The notes below the pieces were generated by a model, which was given only the letters and a program-made list of their open reading frames with translations, was not told the origin of the DNA and ran no database searches. This document shows, in pieces, positions 15,891 to 22,448 of a stretch of DNA of 42,844 nt; the first letter of the stretch is position 1; each line of letters opens with the position of its first letter. Source of the stretch: JAQBQZ01 sp964554765 (GTDB lineage: Bacteria > Patescibacteriota > Minisyncoccia > Phycocordibacterales > CAIRYW01); contig CAZKPS010000004.1 of NCBI GenBank assembly GCA_964554765.1, forward strand, positions 1-42,844, written 5' to 3'. Made by a program: the position numbers and the translations under genes.

Positions 15891-16238
15891 CTAGATGTTA
15901 AGATCCTCCATCGCTTCGTCCACTGTCTTCATTGCACCACTAGCAGGAGCTTGTGCAGAGAGACCATCTCGTGAATCCATTCGTGTAGAACCTTCTGGTT
16001 CATTGATTTTGAGGTTTACTCGAGCGTTGTTCTTCATACCTACCACTCGAAGCATTGTTCTTATCGCCTTTGCTGTATTACCCTGTCGTCCGATTACTTT
16101 ACCCATATCTGCTGGATCAACAGAGAGTGTGAGAAGTACCCCCATCTCATCTACTGTTCGGCCGATAACGACTGCACTTGGATTATCCACAAGTGACTTC
16201 ACTACGAAATCGAGAAACTGAGCATCTTTTTCTTGCAT
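15891..16238 (-). CDS. khpA: KH-domain RNA-binding protein (KhpA/YlqC type)
   Basis: 115 residues. The KH fold spans about 5-85 with the GxxG loop in KVIGRQGNTAKAIRTML. A 30-residue tail (GSTRMDSRDGLSAQAPASGA and on) extends past the usual 75-80-residue family length. In other bacteria this gene sits between rpsP and rimM/trmD; here it has the same neighbours but rimM is absent. An extended -10 lies about 58 nt upstream of the ATG, leaving a short leader with a CCTTA/TAAGG hairpin and no Shine-Dalgarno. KhpA proteins bind structured RNAs and ribosomes; the exact target is not known from sequence. Confidence 0.88.
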   Translation of the reverse strand: MQEKDAQFLDFVVKSLVDNPSAVVIGRTVDEMGVLLTLSVDPADMGKVIGRQGNTAKAIRTMLRVVGMKNNARVNLKINEPEGSTRMDSRDGLSAQAPASGAMKTVDEAMEDLNI

Positions 16239-16296
16239 ACTGAATTATTTATATTTACTTTTAATATGAACACAGCCTTATTGCTGGTTAAGGATG

Positions 16297-16305
16297 ATTA
16301 TAACA
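16297..16305 (-). promoter_or_regulatory. Extended -10 of the KH gene
   Basis: TGTTATAAT on the minus strand; transcription would start near 16290, about 50 nt before the ATG. Confidence 0.55.
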
Positions 16306-16371
16306 CAAATTATCAAAAAAATACAAAGTTAATAAGTAACAGAGTAATAAATAATAAGTAATTTACAAAAC

Positions 16372-16402
16372 CAAATCACCGCGCCTACGGCGCGGTGATT
16401 TG
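16372..16402 (-). terminator. Terminator of rpsP
   Basis: 14-bp stem CAAATCACCGCGCC / GGCGCGGTGATTTG with a TAC loop, about 30 nt past the rpsP stop codon. The T-rich side faces the plus strand and the A/T-rich side the minus strand. Confidence 0.65.
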
Positions 16403-16431
16403 TTTTTATTTATTTATTACTTAACTACTTA

Positions 16432-16725
16432 TTATTTACTCTTTTTCTCCTTTGGAGCTCTTCGTGGCTGAACATTTACTTTCTTTGCATCCACAATCTT
16501 GTGAGTAACAAGGAGGTTGTGAACTGTAGGAGTAGGCTTCACACCCTGCTTCATCCAATAAAGGATTCGGTCTTTCTTGAGTTCTGTGTTCTCCTTTCGA
16601 AAATCATGTGAACCCAATACTTCGAGGAATTTACCTGTTTTTGTACTGTTTTTTGATTCAGTCAAAAGAAGCCGGAATGTCGGCTCATGCTTTCGTCCTG
16701 TTCGCTGTAATTTGATCTTTAACAT
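16432..16725 (-). CDS. rpsP: 30S ribosomal protein bS16
   Basis: 97 residues. Typical start MLKIKLQRTGRKHEPTFRLLL, then KTGKFLEVLGSHDF and LKKDRILYWMKQGVKPTPTV, with a basic tail ending PRRAPKEKKSK. It assembles early in the 30S body. The ATG is set by a full promoter (TTGACC, 17 nt, TAATAT) whose -10 ends eight bases before it, so the message is leaderless. It heads the order rpsP, KH gene, trmD on the minus strand, but each has its own promoter and hairpin. Confidence 0.97.
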   Translation of the reverse strand: MLKIKLQRTGRKHEPTFRLLLTESKNSTKTGKFLEVLGSHDFRKENTELKKDRILYWMKQGVKPTPTVHNLLVTHKIVDAKKVNVQPRRAPKEKKSK

Positions 16726-16733
16726 ATTCGAGT

Positions 16734-16762
16734 ATATTAACAGAATGGGTCGATTTGGTCAA
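16734..16762 (-). promoter_or_regulatory. rpsP promoter (leaderless)
   Basis: TTGACC (16762-16757), 17-nt spacer, TAATAT (16739-16734), then eight bases to the ATG. Confidence 0.8.
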
Positions 16763-16780
16763 ATATTAATAAAATAAAAA

Positions 16781-16798
16781 GACGGATGTTACTCCGTC
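16781..16798 (-). terminator. Terminator overlapping the end of the 124-residue gene
   Basis: GACGGA/TCCGTC stem enclosing the stop codon, followed on the minus strand by TTTTTATTTTATT. Confidence 0.8.
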
Positions 16799-17163
16799 AC
16801 TTTCCTATCTCCACTTTGCCATACTGGGGATAAAACCCGACGATCCCAAGCAATAATTTCCCGAGGCCTTACAACACTGCACCAAATCTCAAGAAGATAA
16901 TCTACTGGGAGTGTCCAGTTCTGAGAAGGTATGTCTACTACTCCACACCCTCTAGCAAGACCATGACCAGAGACCAACCTTTTACAAGACAGATTATTAC
17001 CTTCCATGGTTAGACGGTGGCCACTTGGAATAGATATTACCTTATTACCATCATGGGTCGTGACCCCAAGATGATCCCCAATAATAGTATCGGGAGAAAA
17101 CACAACTCTCACCGGGTGATAGAAAAAAATAGAGGTACGCATACTAGAATCAAATACTACCAC
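16789..17163 (-). CDS. Hypothetical protein, 124 residues
   Basis: I do not recognise this protein. It has no membrane segment and is mixed beta-like in composition (SIFFYHPVRVVFSPDTIIGD, LTMEGNNLSCKRLVSGHGLA, LPVDYLLEIWCSVVRPREII). It is a stand-alone unit: an extended -10 (TGTTATTCT, 17180-17172) lies eight bases before a GTG at 17163, and an intrinsic terminator overlaps its stop. An internal ATG at 17142 (MRTSIFF) is the alternative start, but the -10 spacing matches the leaderless pattern of neighbouring genes at the GTG. It sits between smc and rpsP. Confidence 0.6.
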   Translation of the reverse strand: MVVFDSSMRTSIFFYHPVRVVFSPDTIIGDHLGVTTHDGNKVISIPSGHRLTMEGNNLSCKRLVSGHGLARGCGVVDIPSQNWTLPVDYLLEIWCSVVRPREIIAWDRRVLSPVWQSGDRKVTE

Positions 17164-17184
17164 CTACTGTCAGAATAACAAAGA

Positions 17185-19416
17185 TTATTTCGCTACTTTC
17201 TCCGCCTCCGCAAATGAGATTGATAGAAGTTTTGAGACCGCGTCCTTACCCATAGTCACTCCATAGAGCACACCTGCCCGTGACATAGTCTCACGATTGT
17301 GAGTAATCACAATGAGCTGAGAATGTTCAGAAAGATTCTCAATCATATCTCCGTATTTTCGACTATTTGCCTCATCGAGTGCAGCATCAGTTTCATCAAG
17401 GATTACAAATGGAGGCGGATTCACCTGAGAAATAGCGAAGAGAAGTGCGATTGATGTGAGAGCTCTTTCCCCTCCAGAAAGCATAATGAGTCCCTTGATT
17501 TTTTTGTGTGGTAAAGACACTTCAATTTCAATTCCCTCTTCCTCTTCATTCTCCTCTACAACACCCGTGAGTTCGTCTTCAGCTTTTCTTTTTCGCTCTG
17601 GTCGAACGAGTTTCAAACTCGCATGTCCACCTCCAAACATAAGTGCGAAATATTTACCAAAAGAATTATTTATTTTCTGTACACCATCACGAAATTCCGC
17701 ATTGAGTTTTTCACCCAATTCTTTAATCAAATTCTTGAGATCTAAAGATGCCTGCTCGAGATCTACGAGCTCTCGTGCCAAAAACTGGTCCCTCTCCTCT
17801 GTTTCATCATGTTCCTTCTGGAGATCTTCACCGCCTACAACACCAGTTTCTTCGAGTCTGATCTTGAGTCTCTCGATATGCTTTCGTCTGTCATGTTGAT
17901 GCGATCTCTCCTCAAACCCTTCTCCAACCTCAATATCATTAAAATGAAGCACCTCGAGCCCAGCAAGTGCTGATATATCTCGCATATCATTTGCGAGACT
18001 CTCTGCATCAAACAACACCTCTCTCTCACGAGCTTTGACTCTATCAAGAGCAGATCTTACCTCATTTTGTCTTGCAATTATTTTGAATATTTCTTTTTCA
18101 GCTTCTCTGGTATTATCTTTTGCTTTTTCAAATTCTTGTCGCTTCTCTTCATACTCTTTAATCAATTTTTCTTCTTCAGCTCTTATTTGTTTTAGATTGT
18201 GTTCGAGCGCATTCTTTTTACCGTGGATTATCTCTGCCTCCTTTTTGAGATTAAGGAGCACATCATTTGCATCTGATTGTTTATGTTTATGCACAAATCG
18301 TGCGAACACCTCTCGAATTTTGTGGAACGCACTTCGCACAGAATCGAGTGTTCCACCCATTTCACCCTCCTCGAAAATGATTTTTGAATCATTAACAAGA
18401 GTCTCTACCTCCCAGAGCGGAATGAGTTTATTACCGATTTCACTCTGAACTTTTTCTTCTTTTTCGATTGTCTTTTTGATATATGAAAGTTCTCCTTCGA
18501 GTCGCCCTTCTTCTCGCATAAGATCATCTTTTTGCTGTCTTACCGTATGCAGATTGGATTCGATTGTGAGGATTTCCGGTGGAAGCTCCTTGTCTTTGAG
18601 TCCTGCTTCTACCATTCGTCGTGCATCGAGAAGCTTACCCTCAAGCTCTTCGAGCTCTCCCTCTGGAGCTTTTTTCTCATCAGTGATTGCAAGCTTTGTT
18701 TTGTTTACATAAACTTCTTCACGCTTGAAATATTCTCTCGCCATTTTGACGAGCTCGTCTTTGAGTTCTCGAGCTTTCTCGAGTTTTTCTACCTGTTTTT
18801 TTAGAAACCTTAGATGCGGAGCAATTTCACGTCGAAGACTTTCCACTTGTTTGATATTTTCTTCGGTCTTCTCGAGTTTCTTTGAACTTTCTTCGATTTT
18901 AAACTGATACACCTTAATACCGAGAGCGTCCTCAATCATCTCTCTTCGCTCTTTTGGATTACTATGCAGGATTCTGTCTGCTTCCCCTTGAGAAATGATA
19001 TGGTGTCCAGTCGATCCAATATGTGCTTGAGCGAGAAGTTCCGAAATATCTTTAAGTCGTACTTTGCTTCCATTTATAAAATACTCGTTCACACCATCTC
19101 GATATACCACTCGTTCGATAGTAACTTCATCAAAATCAATATTCACGAGCTTCTTGCTGTTATCAAAAACAAGTTTTACACCCGCTCTGTTTGCTCGTCC
19201 TGCATCTGTTGAGCCATTGAAGATGAGATCCTCACCTCTTTTTCCTCGCATACTTTTGATTGATTGTTCACCGAGTACAAATCTGAAGGCTTCTGCCACG
19301 TTCGATTTACCAGAACCGTTAGGACCTACAATAGAAGTGATAGGAGTTTTGAATTCCAAAACACTCTTTCTTCCGAAAGATTTGAAGCCATTGATTTCGA
19401 GGGATTTGAGATACAT
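17185..19416 (-). CDS. smc: SMC-type chromosome segregation ATPase, short form
   Basis: 743 residues from MYLKSLEINGFKSFG, the canonical SMC N-terminus. The frame continues upstream to 19509, but the -10 TATACT sits six bases before this ATG. Walker A is GPNGSGKSN (31-39). The C-terminal head has the signature LSGGERALTSIALLFAI and Walker B FVILDETDAALDEANS. Between the heads only about 420 residues of coiled coil are present, with no recognisable hinge (no conserved glycines or Aie-alG-type block). The middle instead has IPLWEVETLVNDSKIIF...REVFARFVHKHKQS. Normal SMCs are near 1170 residues. It organises chromosomal DNA, presumably as a dimer held by heads or shortened arms. Confidence 0.9.
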   Translation of the reverse strand: MYLKSLEINGFKSFGRKSVLEFKTPITSIVGPNGSGKSNVAEAFRFVLGEQSIKSMRGKRGEDLIFNGSTDAGRANRAGVKLVFDNSKKLVNIDFDEVTIERVVYRDGVNEYFINGSKVRLKDISELLAQAHIGSTGHHIISQGEADRILHSNPKERREMIEDALGIKVYQFKIEESSKKLEKTEENIKQVESLRREIAPHLRFLKKQVEKLEKARELKDELVKMAREYFKREEVYVNKTKLAITDEKKAPEGELEELEGKLLDARRMVEAGLKDKELPPEILTIESNLHTVRQQKDDLMREEGRLEGELSYIKKTIEKEEKVQSEIGNKLIPLWEVETLVNDSKIIFEEGEMGGTLDSVRSAFHKIREVFARFVHKHKQSDANDVLLNLKKEAEIIHGKKNALEHNLKQIRAEEEKLIKEYEEKRQEFEKAKDNTREAEKEIFKIIARQNEVRSALDRVKAREREVLFDAESLANDMRDISALAGLEVLHFNDIEVGEGFEERSHQHDRRKHIERLKIRLEETGVVGGEDLQKEHDETEERDQFLARELVDLEQASLDLKNLIKELGEKLNAEFRDGVQKINNSFGKYFALMFGGGHASLKLVRPERKRKAEDELTGVVEENEEEEGIEIEVSLPHKKIKGLIMLSGGERALTSIALLFAISQVNPPPFVILDETDAALDEANSRKYGDMIENLSEHSQLIVITHNRETMSRAGVLYGVTMGKDAVSKLLSISFAEAEKVAK

Positions 19417-19422
19417 GTCATT

Positions 19423-19428
19423 AGTATA
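19423..19428 (-). promoter_or_regulatory. -10 of smc (leaderless)
   Basis: TATACT on the minus strand, six bases before the ATG at 19416; it decides between this start and the longer open frame. Confidence 0.65.
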
Positions 19429-19530
19429 AAGGAAAAAGTAGAAAGTAGAAAGTAGAAATGCACCGCATCTACAGAACAATTTTGATTTAGCAGACTCATC
19501 ACTCGTCACTTTCTACTCATAACTGTATTA

Positions 19531-19558
19531 TTGACTTTGAATGTAAAATAAGTAGCAT
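19531..19558 (+). promoter_or_regulatory. Promoter of the 73-residue orphan
   Basis: TTGACT, 16-nt spacer, TAGCAT, then nine bases to the ATG at 19568. Confidence 0.55.
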
Positions 19559-19567
19559 TAGAAATCT

Positions 19568-19789
19568 ATGAAAACATTTGCTCTTCGGGTTATAAATACC
19601 CTCAACATCTCCGATCTCGAAAAGGCATCTGACCGTGGGACCTGTGTCGCTGAAGACAAGGATGAGGCAGCGACCACTCTCTTCCTTAAAATTCAAAATC
19701 CACCAGAGGGAATTGAATTGAAAGGAAATCAACACTATACCGGACAGAATGCTTCAGGCTATTGGTTTCTTGTCGAAATTTCCAGCTGA
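19568..19789 (+). CDS. Orphan small protein, 73 residues
   Basis: I do not recognise it. It is acidic and soluble (MKTFALRVINTLNISDLEKA, then a DKDEAATTLFLKIQNPPEGI stretch), with no signal or membrane segment. The reason to call it real is architecture: a promoter ends nine bases before the ATG and a textbook terminator follows the stop by 14 nt, making a self-contained plus-strand cassette between two minus-strand genes. A short cytoplasmic protein is all that can be said. Confidence 0.6.
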   Translation: MKTFALRVINTLNISDLEKASDRGTCVAEDKDEAATTLFLKIQNPPEGIELKGNQHYTGQNASGYWFLVEISS

Positions 19790-19803
19790 CCAAATCGAAT
19801 CTG

Positions 19804-19822
19804 ACAACACCCCTGGTGTTGT
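19804..19822 (+). terminator. Terminator of the 73-residue orphan
   Basis: ACAACACC/GGTGTTGT stem with a CCT loop, followed by seven T. Confidence 0.85.
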
Positions 19823-19833
19823 TTTTTTATTTT

Positions 19834-19880
19834 AAAATTCAAATGCATCGCAACCGAAGGTTGCGATGCATTTGAATTTT
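19834..19880. terminator. Long hairpin between the orphan gene and the repeat downstream of rnc
   Basis: 22-bp perfect stem with a GAA loop (core GCATCGCAACC / GGTTGCGATGC) flanked by A/T arms. It probably terminates rnc transcription on the minus strand. Confidence 0.7.
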
Positions 19881-19913
19881 ATTTTTGATTTCTACTTTTT
19901 GATTTATTTCTTT

Positions 19914-20053
19914 ATCCGCACACTAAATTTGGTGTTGTTGCTTTAAGTGTTTTTATAAACAACGGCTAATCAATCCGGAGCTATCTCAATATAGAAAAAA
20001 ATGTATATATCTAACCAAGCAACAAAAACACGACACCAAAATTAGTGTGCGGA
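19914..20053 (+). repeat. Structured 140-bp repeat, copy 2
   Basis: Same plan as 274-410. Positions 19915-19935 pair with 20033-20053 (21 bp, one A-A mismatch); 19936-19943 (TGTTGCTT) pairs with 20017-20024. The 8-nt bulge AAAACACG (20025-20032) is identical to copy 1, and its AAAACAC can pair with GTGTTTT at 19947-19953. The loop 19954-20016 is 63 nt as in copy 1 but its sequence has diverged. Base pairs differing from copy 1 are compensated (A-T to G-C at two places, A-T to T-A at one). It abuts the rnc stop codon with one base between, in the opposite orientation to rnc. Confidence 0.85.
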
Positions 20054-20054
20054 C

Positions 20055-20741
20055 TTACCACTTCCTCACCTCGAGTCCATTTCTCGCAGCATCCTGTTCT
20101 GCCTCCTGCTTACTCTTCCCTCGTCCTTCTGCAACGAGGAGTTCATTGAGATAGAGACCTACAGTAAACTCTTTATCGTGATCTGGTCCGTGTTCTTTAA
20201 GAGTCTTGTAAGACGGTGTAACTCCAGTTTTCTCCTGTGCTTTTTCTTGGAAGAAACTTTTTGCATCAATCCAAAGTCTCTTTTCTTCAATCTCCTTTGT
20301 TTTTGGGAGGAGTACACGAGCGATAAATTCCTTTGCATTTTCATATCCACTATCGAGATAGATTGCACCTACCACAGACTCAAATGTATTAGCAAGTATG
20401 TATTGCCGGGCACGTCCTGTATCCTTGCTCTCTCCACGAGAAAGCAATAAATATTTGTTGAAATTCAGATCAGTACTAATACTTGCAAGCATCACAGAGT
20501 TCACTAGTGCTGACCTGAGCGCAGTCAAATCTCCTTCTGGTTTCTTTGGGTATATAGCATAAAGATAATCAGTCGCCACAAGTTCGAGCACTGCATCTCC
20601 GAGAAATTCGAGCCTTTCGTTATGCTCGATATCTGCGTTTTTGTTTTCGTTTAGGTATGAACGATGAGTGAACGCTTGTTTTAAAAGTGTCCTATCATTG
20701 AATGTTACCCCTATTGTTTTTTCTGCTTCTGTGTAATCCAT
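20055..20741 (-). CDS. rnc: Ribonuclease III
   Basis: 228 residues; cleaves double-stranded RNA (rRNA precursors, structured mRNAs). The catalytic signature NERLEFLGDAVLELV carries E42 and D49, and the second acidic cluster lies in ANTFESVVGAIYLDSGY. A C-terminal double-stranded RNA-binding domain runs from about 155 (AKSFFQEKAQEKTGVTPSYK to EAEQDAARNGLEVRKW). GATAAT sits seven bases before the ATG, so the gene may be leaderless although nusB lies 76 nt upstream on the same strand. The structured repeat begins right after its stop codon. Confidence 0.96.
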   Translation of the reverse strand: MDYTEAEKTIGVTFNDRTLLKQAFTHRSYLNENKNADIEHNERLEFLGDAVLELVATDYLYAIYPKKPEGDLTALRSALVNSVMLASISTDLNFNKYLLLSRGESKDTGRARQYILANTFESVVGAIYLDSGYENAKEFIARVLLPKTKEIEEKRLWIDAKSFFQEKAQEKTGVTPSYKTLKEHGPDHDKEFTVGLYLNELLVAEGRGKSKQEAEQDAARNGLEVRKW

Positions 20742-20817
20742 TTCATTAATTATCCAAGTATCAATTTAACAAGTAACCAAGGAAATTCAGTCTTTTTGAA
20801 TATTTGTTACTTTAAAA

Positions 20818-21717
20818 CTATTTGCCCTGTGCAAGTAGTTTGATCGCATTGGTCACAATCGGCAATATATCATCATAAAAATTAAGGTCAAGTATCTGCG
20901 AAACTTTAAACCAACGACAATCATCGAGTCCTCCAGAGGCACCTAAAGTCAAATCTCCGTATTTTGCTTCTGCGAGATAATATGACACTTGCTTGCGTAC
21001 TTTGCCCTTTTCAGGATATGTTGCTACATATTCGTTACCCCCAAGCCTATCTGCAGGTACCACATCGATACCTATCTCTTCTTTTACTTTTCGTATCACC
21101 GCATCCGCATCCTCTTCATCTTCTTTGTTGTGACCTTTTGAGAGTGTCCATCGTCCGAACACATCGTGTACGAGTGCGAGATAAATATCTACACCTTCTC
21201 GAGCATATACCACAGCACCCACGAGTCTCTCAACAGGAAGTTGCTCAAATGGTACATCCTCTGGTCGCTTTGGTTTTGTTTGCTGGTCTTTACCTGGTTC
21301 ACCTAGTTCTTTGTACACTGCACCGAGTACACCGTTTATAAACTTACCAGAGTTTTCTCCTCCGTAAGTTTTAGCTAGTTCGATTGCTTCGTTAATAGCA
21401 ACCTTTGGAGGTACTTCGAGTTTGTCCCCAAAAAGAAGTTCAAATAGTCCAATACGAAGAATATTTCTATCGATCGTAGCGATTTTTTCGAGTGGCCAAT
21501 CAGGAGCAGCCTTACTGATGATTTTATCTAAGTCTGGGTATTTCTTTACGATACCTTCAGTCAGTTTACGCATAAAAGGCTCGTCCGCTACACCAGTAGC
21601 AAACTCTTCTGCATTTCGTTCAAGAGATGGCATCAAATCTGTAGTTTTTTTGTCGTGAAAGTCCCACTCAAAGAGTGTTTGCATAACTACCGATCTTGAT
21701 AGATGTCTATTCGCCAT
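20818..21717 (-). CDS. nusB: NusB antitermination factor fused to a Nudix hydrolase domain
   Basis: 299 residues. Residues 1-137 are a complete NusB (MANRHLSRSVVMQTLFEWDF, IATIDRNILRIGLFELLFG, PPKVAINEAIELAKTYGGEN, SGKFINGVLGAVYKEL). A charged proline-containing linker (about 138-160) leads to a Nudix domain. The Nudix box GHNKEDE-x7-RKVKEEIGI fits GX5EX7REUXEEXGU except that RE has become RK, while the metal-binding EE pair is kept. NusB alone is about 140 residues, so half the protein is extra. NusB acts with NusE/S10 in rRNA antitermination; the Nudix half would hydrolyse a nucleoside-diphosphate-linked substrate if active. It follows rpmF by 38 nt on the same strand. Confidence 0.92.
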   Translation of the reverse strand: MANRHLSRSVVMQTLFEWDFHDKKTTDLMPSLERNAEEFATGVADEPFMRKLTEGIVKKYPDLDKIISKAAPDWPLEKIATIDRNILRIGLFELLFGDKLEVPPKVAINEAIELAKTYGGENSGKFINGVLGAVYKELGEPGKDQQTKPKRPEDVPFEQLPVERLVGAVVYAREGVDIYLALVHDVFGRWTLSKGHNKEDEEDADAVIRKVKEEIGIDVVPADRLGGNEYVATYPEKGKVRKQVSYYLAEAKYGDLTLGASGGLDDCRWFKVSQILDLNFYDDILPIVTNAIKLLAQGK

Positions 21718-21755
21718 AAATTAAAGAACCAACTTAAAAACCCAAACTTACTAAA

Positions 21756-21983
21756 TTATTTTGCTGACTTACTTTTACTTGTCGCTCGTTTGATTTTCTT
21801 GTCTAATTTCTTTGTGACGGATGCAATCTTCTTTCCTTTAAAATTACCGCAAGAAGCACACATTTTGTGAGGAAGTTTAGGCTGGCCACAACTATCGCAA
21901 AGCATCAAGCCTTTTGACTTTAATGCGTGGTGACTTCGTCTGTTCCCTGTATGCGCACGGGTATGTCTCATTCGTATAACCAT
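21756..21983 (-). CDS. rpmF: 50S ribosomal protein bL32
   Basis: 75 residues from MVIRMRHTRAHTGNRRSHHA, the form of L32 N-terminus seen in CPR; an upstream in-frame ATG would add eight residues the family lacks. A zinc ribbon is formed by C29, C32, C42 and C45 (CDSCG...CASCG), and a basic tail ends SKSKSAK. TATAGT lies nine bases before this ATG. nusB-Nudix follows 38 nt downstream, probably on the same message. Confidence 0.93.
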   Translation of the reverse strand: MVIRMRHTRAHTGNRRSHHALKSKGLMLCDSCGQPKLPHKMCASCGNFKGKKIASVTKKLDKKIKRATSKSKSAK

Positions 21984-21992
21984 AATGGGATA

Positions 21993-21998
21993 ACTATA
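21993..21998 (-). promoter_or_regulatory. -10 of rpmF
   Basis: TATAGT on the minus strand, nine bases before the ATG at 21983, supporting that start over the upstream one. Confidence 0.5.
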
Positions 21999-22025
21999 CA
22001 CCATCACACCGAAAAAGACAAATAC

Positions 22026-22123
22026 AGAGAATATAGAATCTAAAGTATTGAATGTAGCAAATGAACCACGGCTACGCCGCGATGCATTTGTATTGATTCA
22101 ATATACAGTCTTCAATATTCTCT
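22026..22123. repeat. 98-nt imperfect hairpin containing repeat R34 copy 1
   Basis: AGAGAATAT (22026-22034) pairs with ATATTCTCT (22115-22123), CAAATG with CATTTG, and CGGC with GCCG around TAC at the tip. The 34 bases 22029-22062 recur at 23626-23659 with one difference. It separates two minus-strand genes and is probably a terminator-like boundary. Confidence 0.65.
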
Positions 22124-22132
22124 ATTCGAACC

Positions 22133-22426
22133 CTACATATCCAAACTCTGTTTTACCTCAATCACCTTTTTCTCATCCTCTAGCTCGCTTTTTGCTTTGC
22201 CCATTTCTCGAAGAAGATTAAGGCTATAATCCATCACATTGGAAACCTCAGCATCACCATCCGTCTTTGAAGTCAGAGCCTCCTCAAAGAAAGCAAGAGT
22301 AAGCTTATCCTGCACTTCCTCTGGGAATTCTTTAAAATGTGCAACAACAAACGCTCGCACCTTTGCCTCATCACCTTCTTCTACAAGAACCAAAAACTCT
22401 TTATAAAGACTATCTGTGTTTGACAT
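22133..22426 (-). CDS. Hypothetical small acidic protein, 97 residues
   Basis: Not recognised. It is predicted all-helical and acidic (EEGDEAKVRAFVVAHFKEFP, EEVQDKLTLAFFEEAL), without membrane segments. It follows the 367-residue coiled-coil gene by 22 nt on the same strand, so the two are likely co-transcribed and may form a complex. The start MSNTDSLYKEF has no visible Shine-Dalgarno. Its composition resembles small adaptor or assembly proteins, but no function can be inferred. Confidence 0.7.
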   Translation of the reverse strand: MSNTDSLYKEFLVLVEEGDEAKVRAFVVAHFKEFPEEVQDKLTLAFFEEALTSKTDGDAEVSNVMDYSLNLLREMGKAKSELEDEKKVIEVKQSLDM

Positions 22427-22448
22427 ATATATTTATTTAAATAGTAAT

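Noticed and set aside
19417..19509. Upstream extension of smc
   Set aside because: The added residues are hydrophobic and cysteine-rich, unlike any SMC, and the -10 lies between the extension and the family start.
22125..22145. GGGTTCGAATAG on the minus strand as a tRNA T-arm
   Set aside because: No acceptor, D or anticodon stem can be built around it and it overlaps the end of the 97-residue gene and the 98-nt hairpin.
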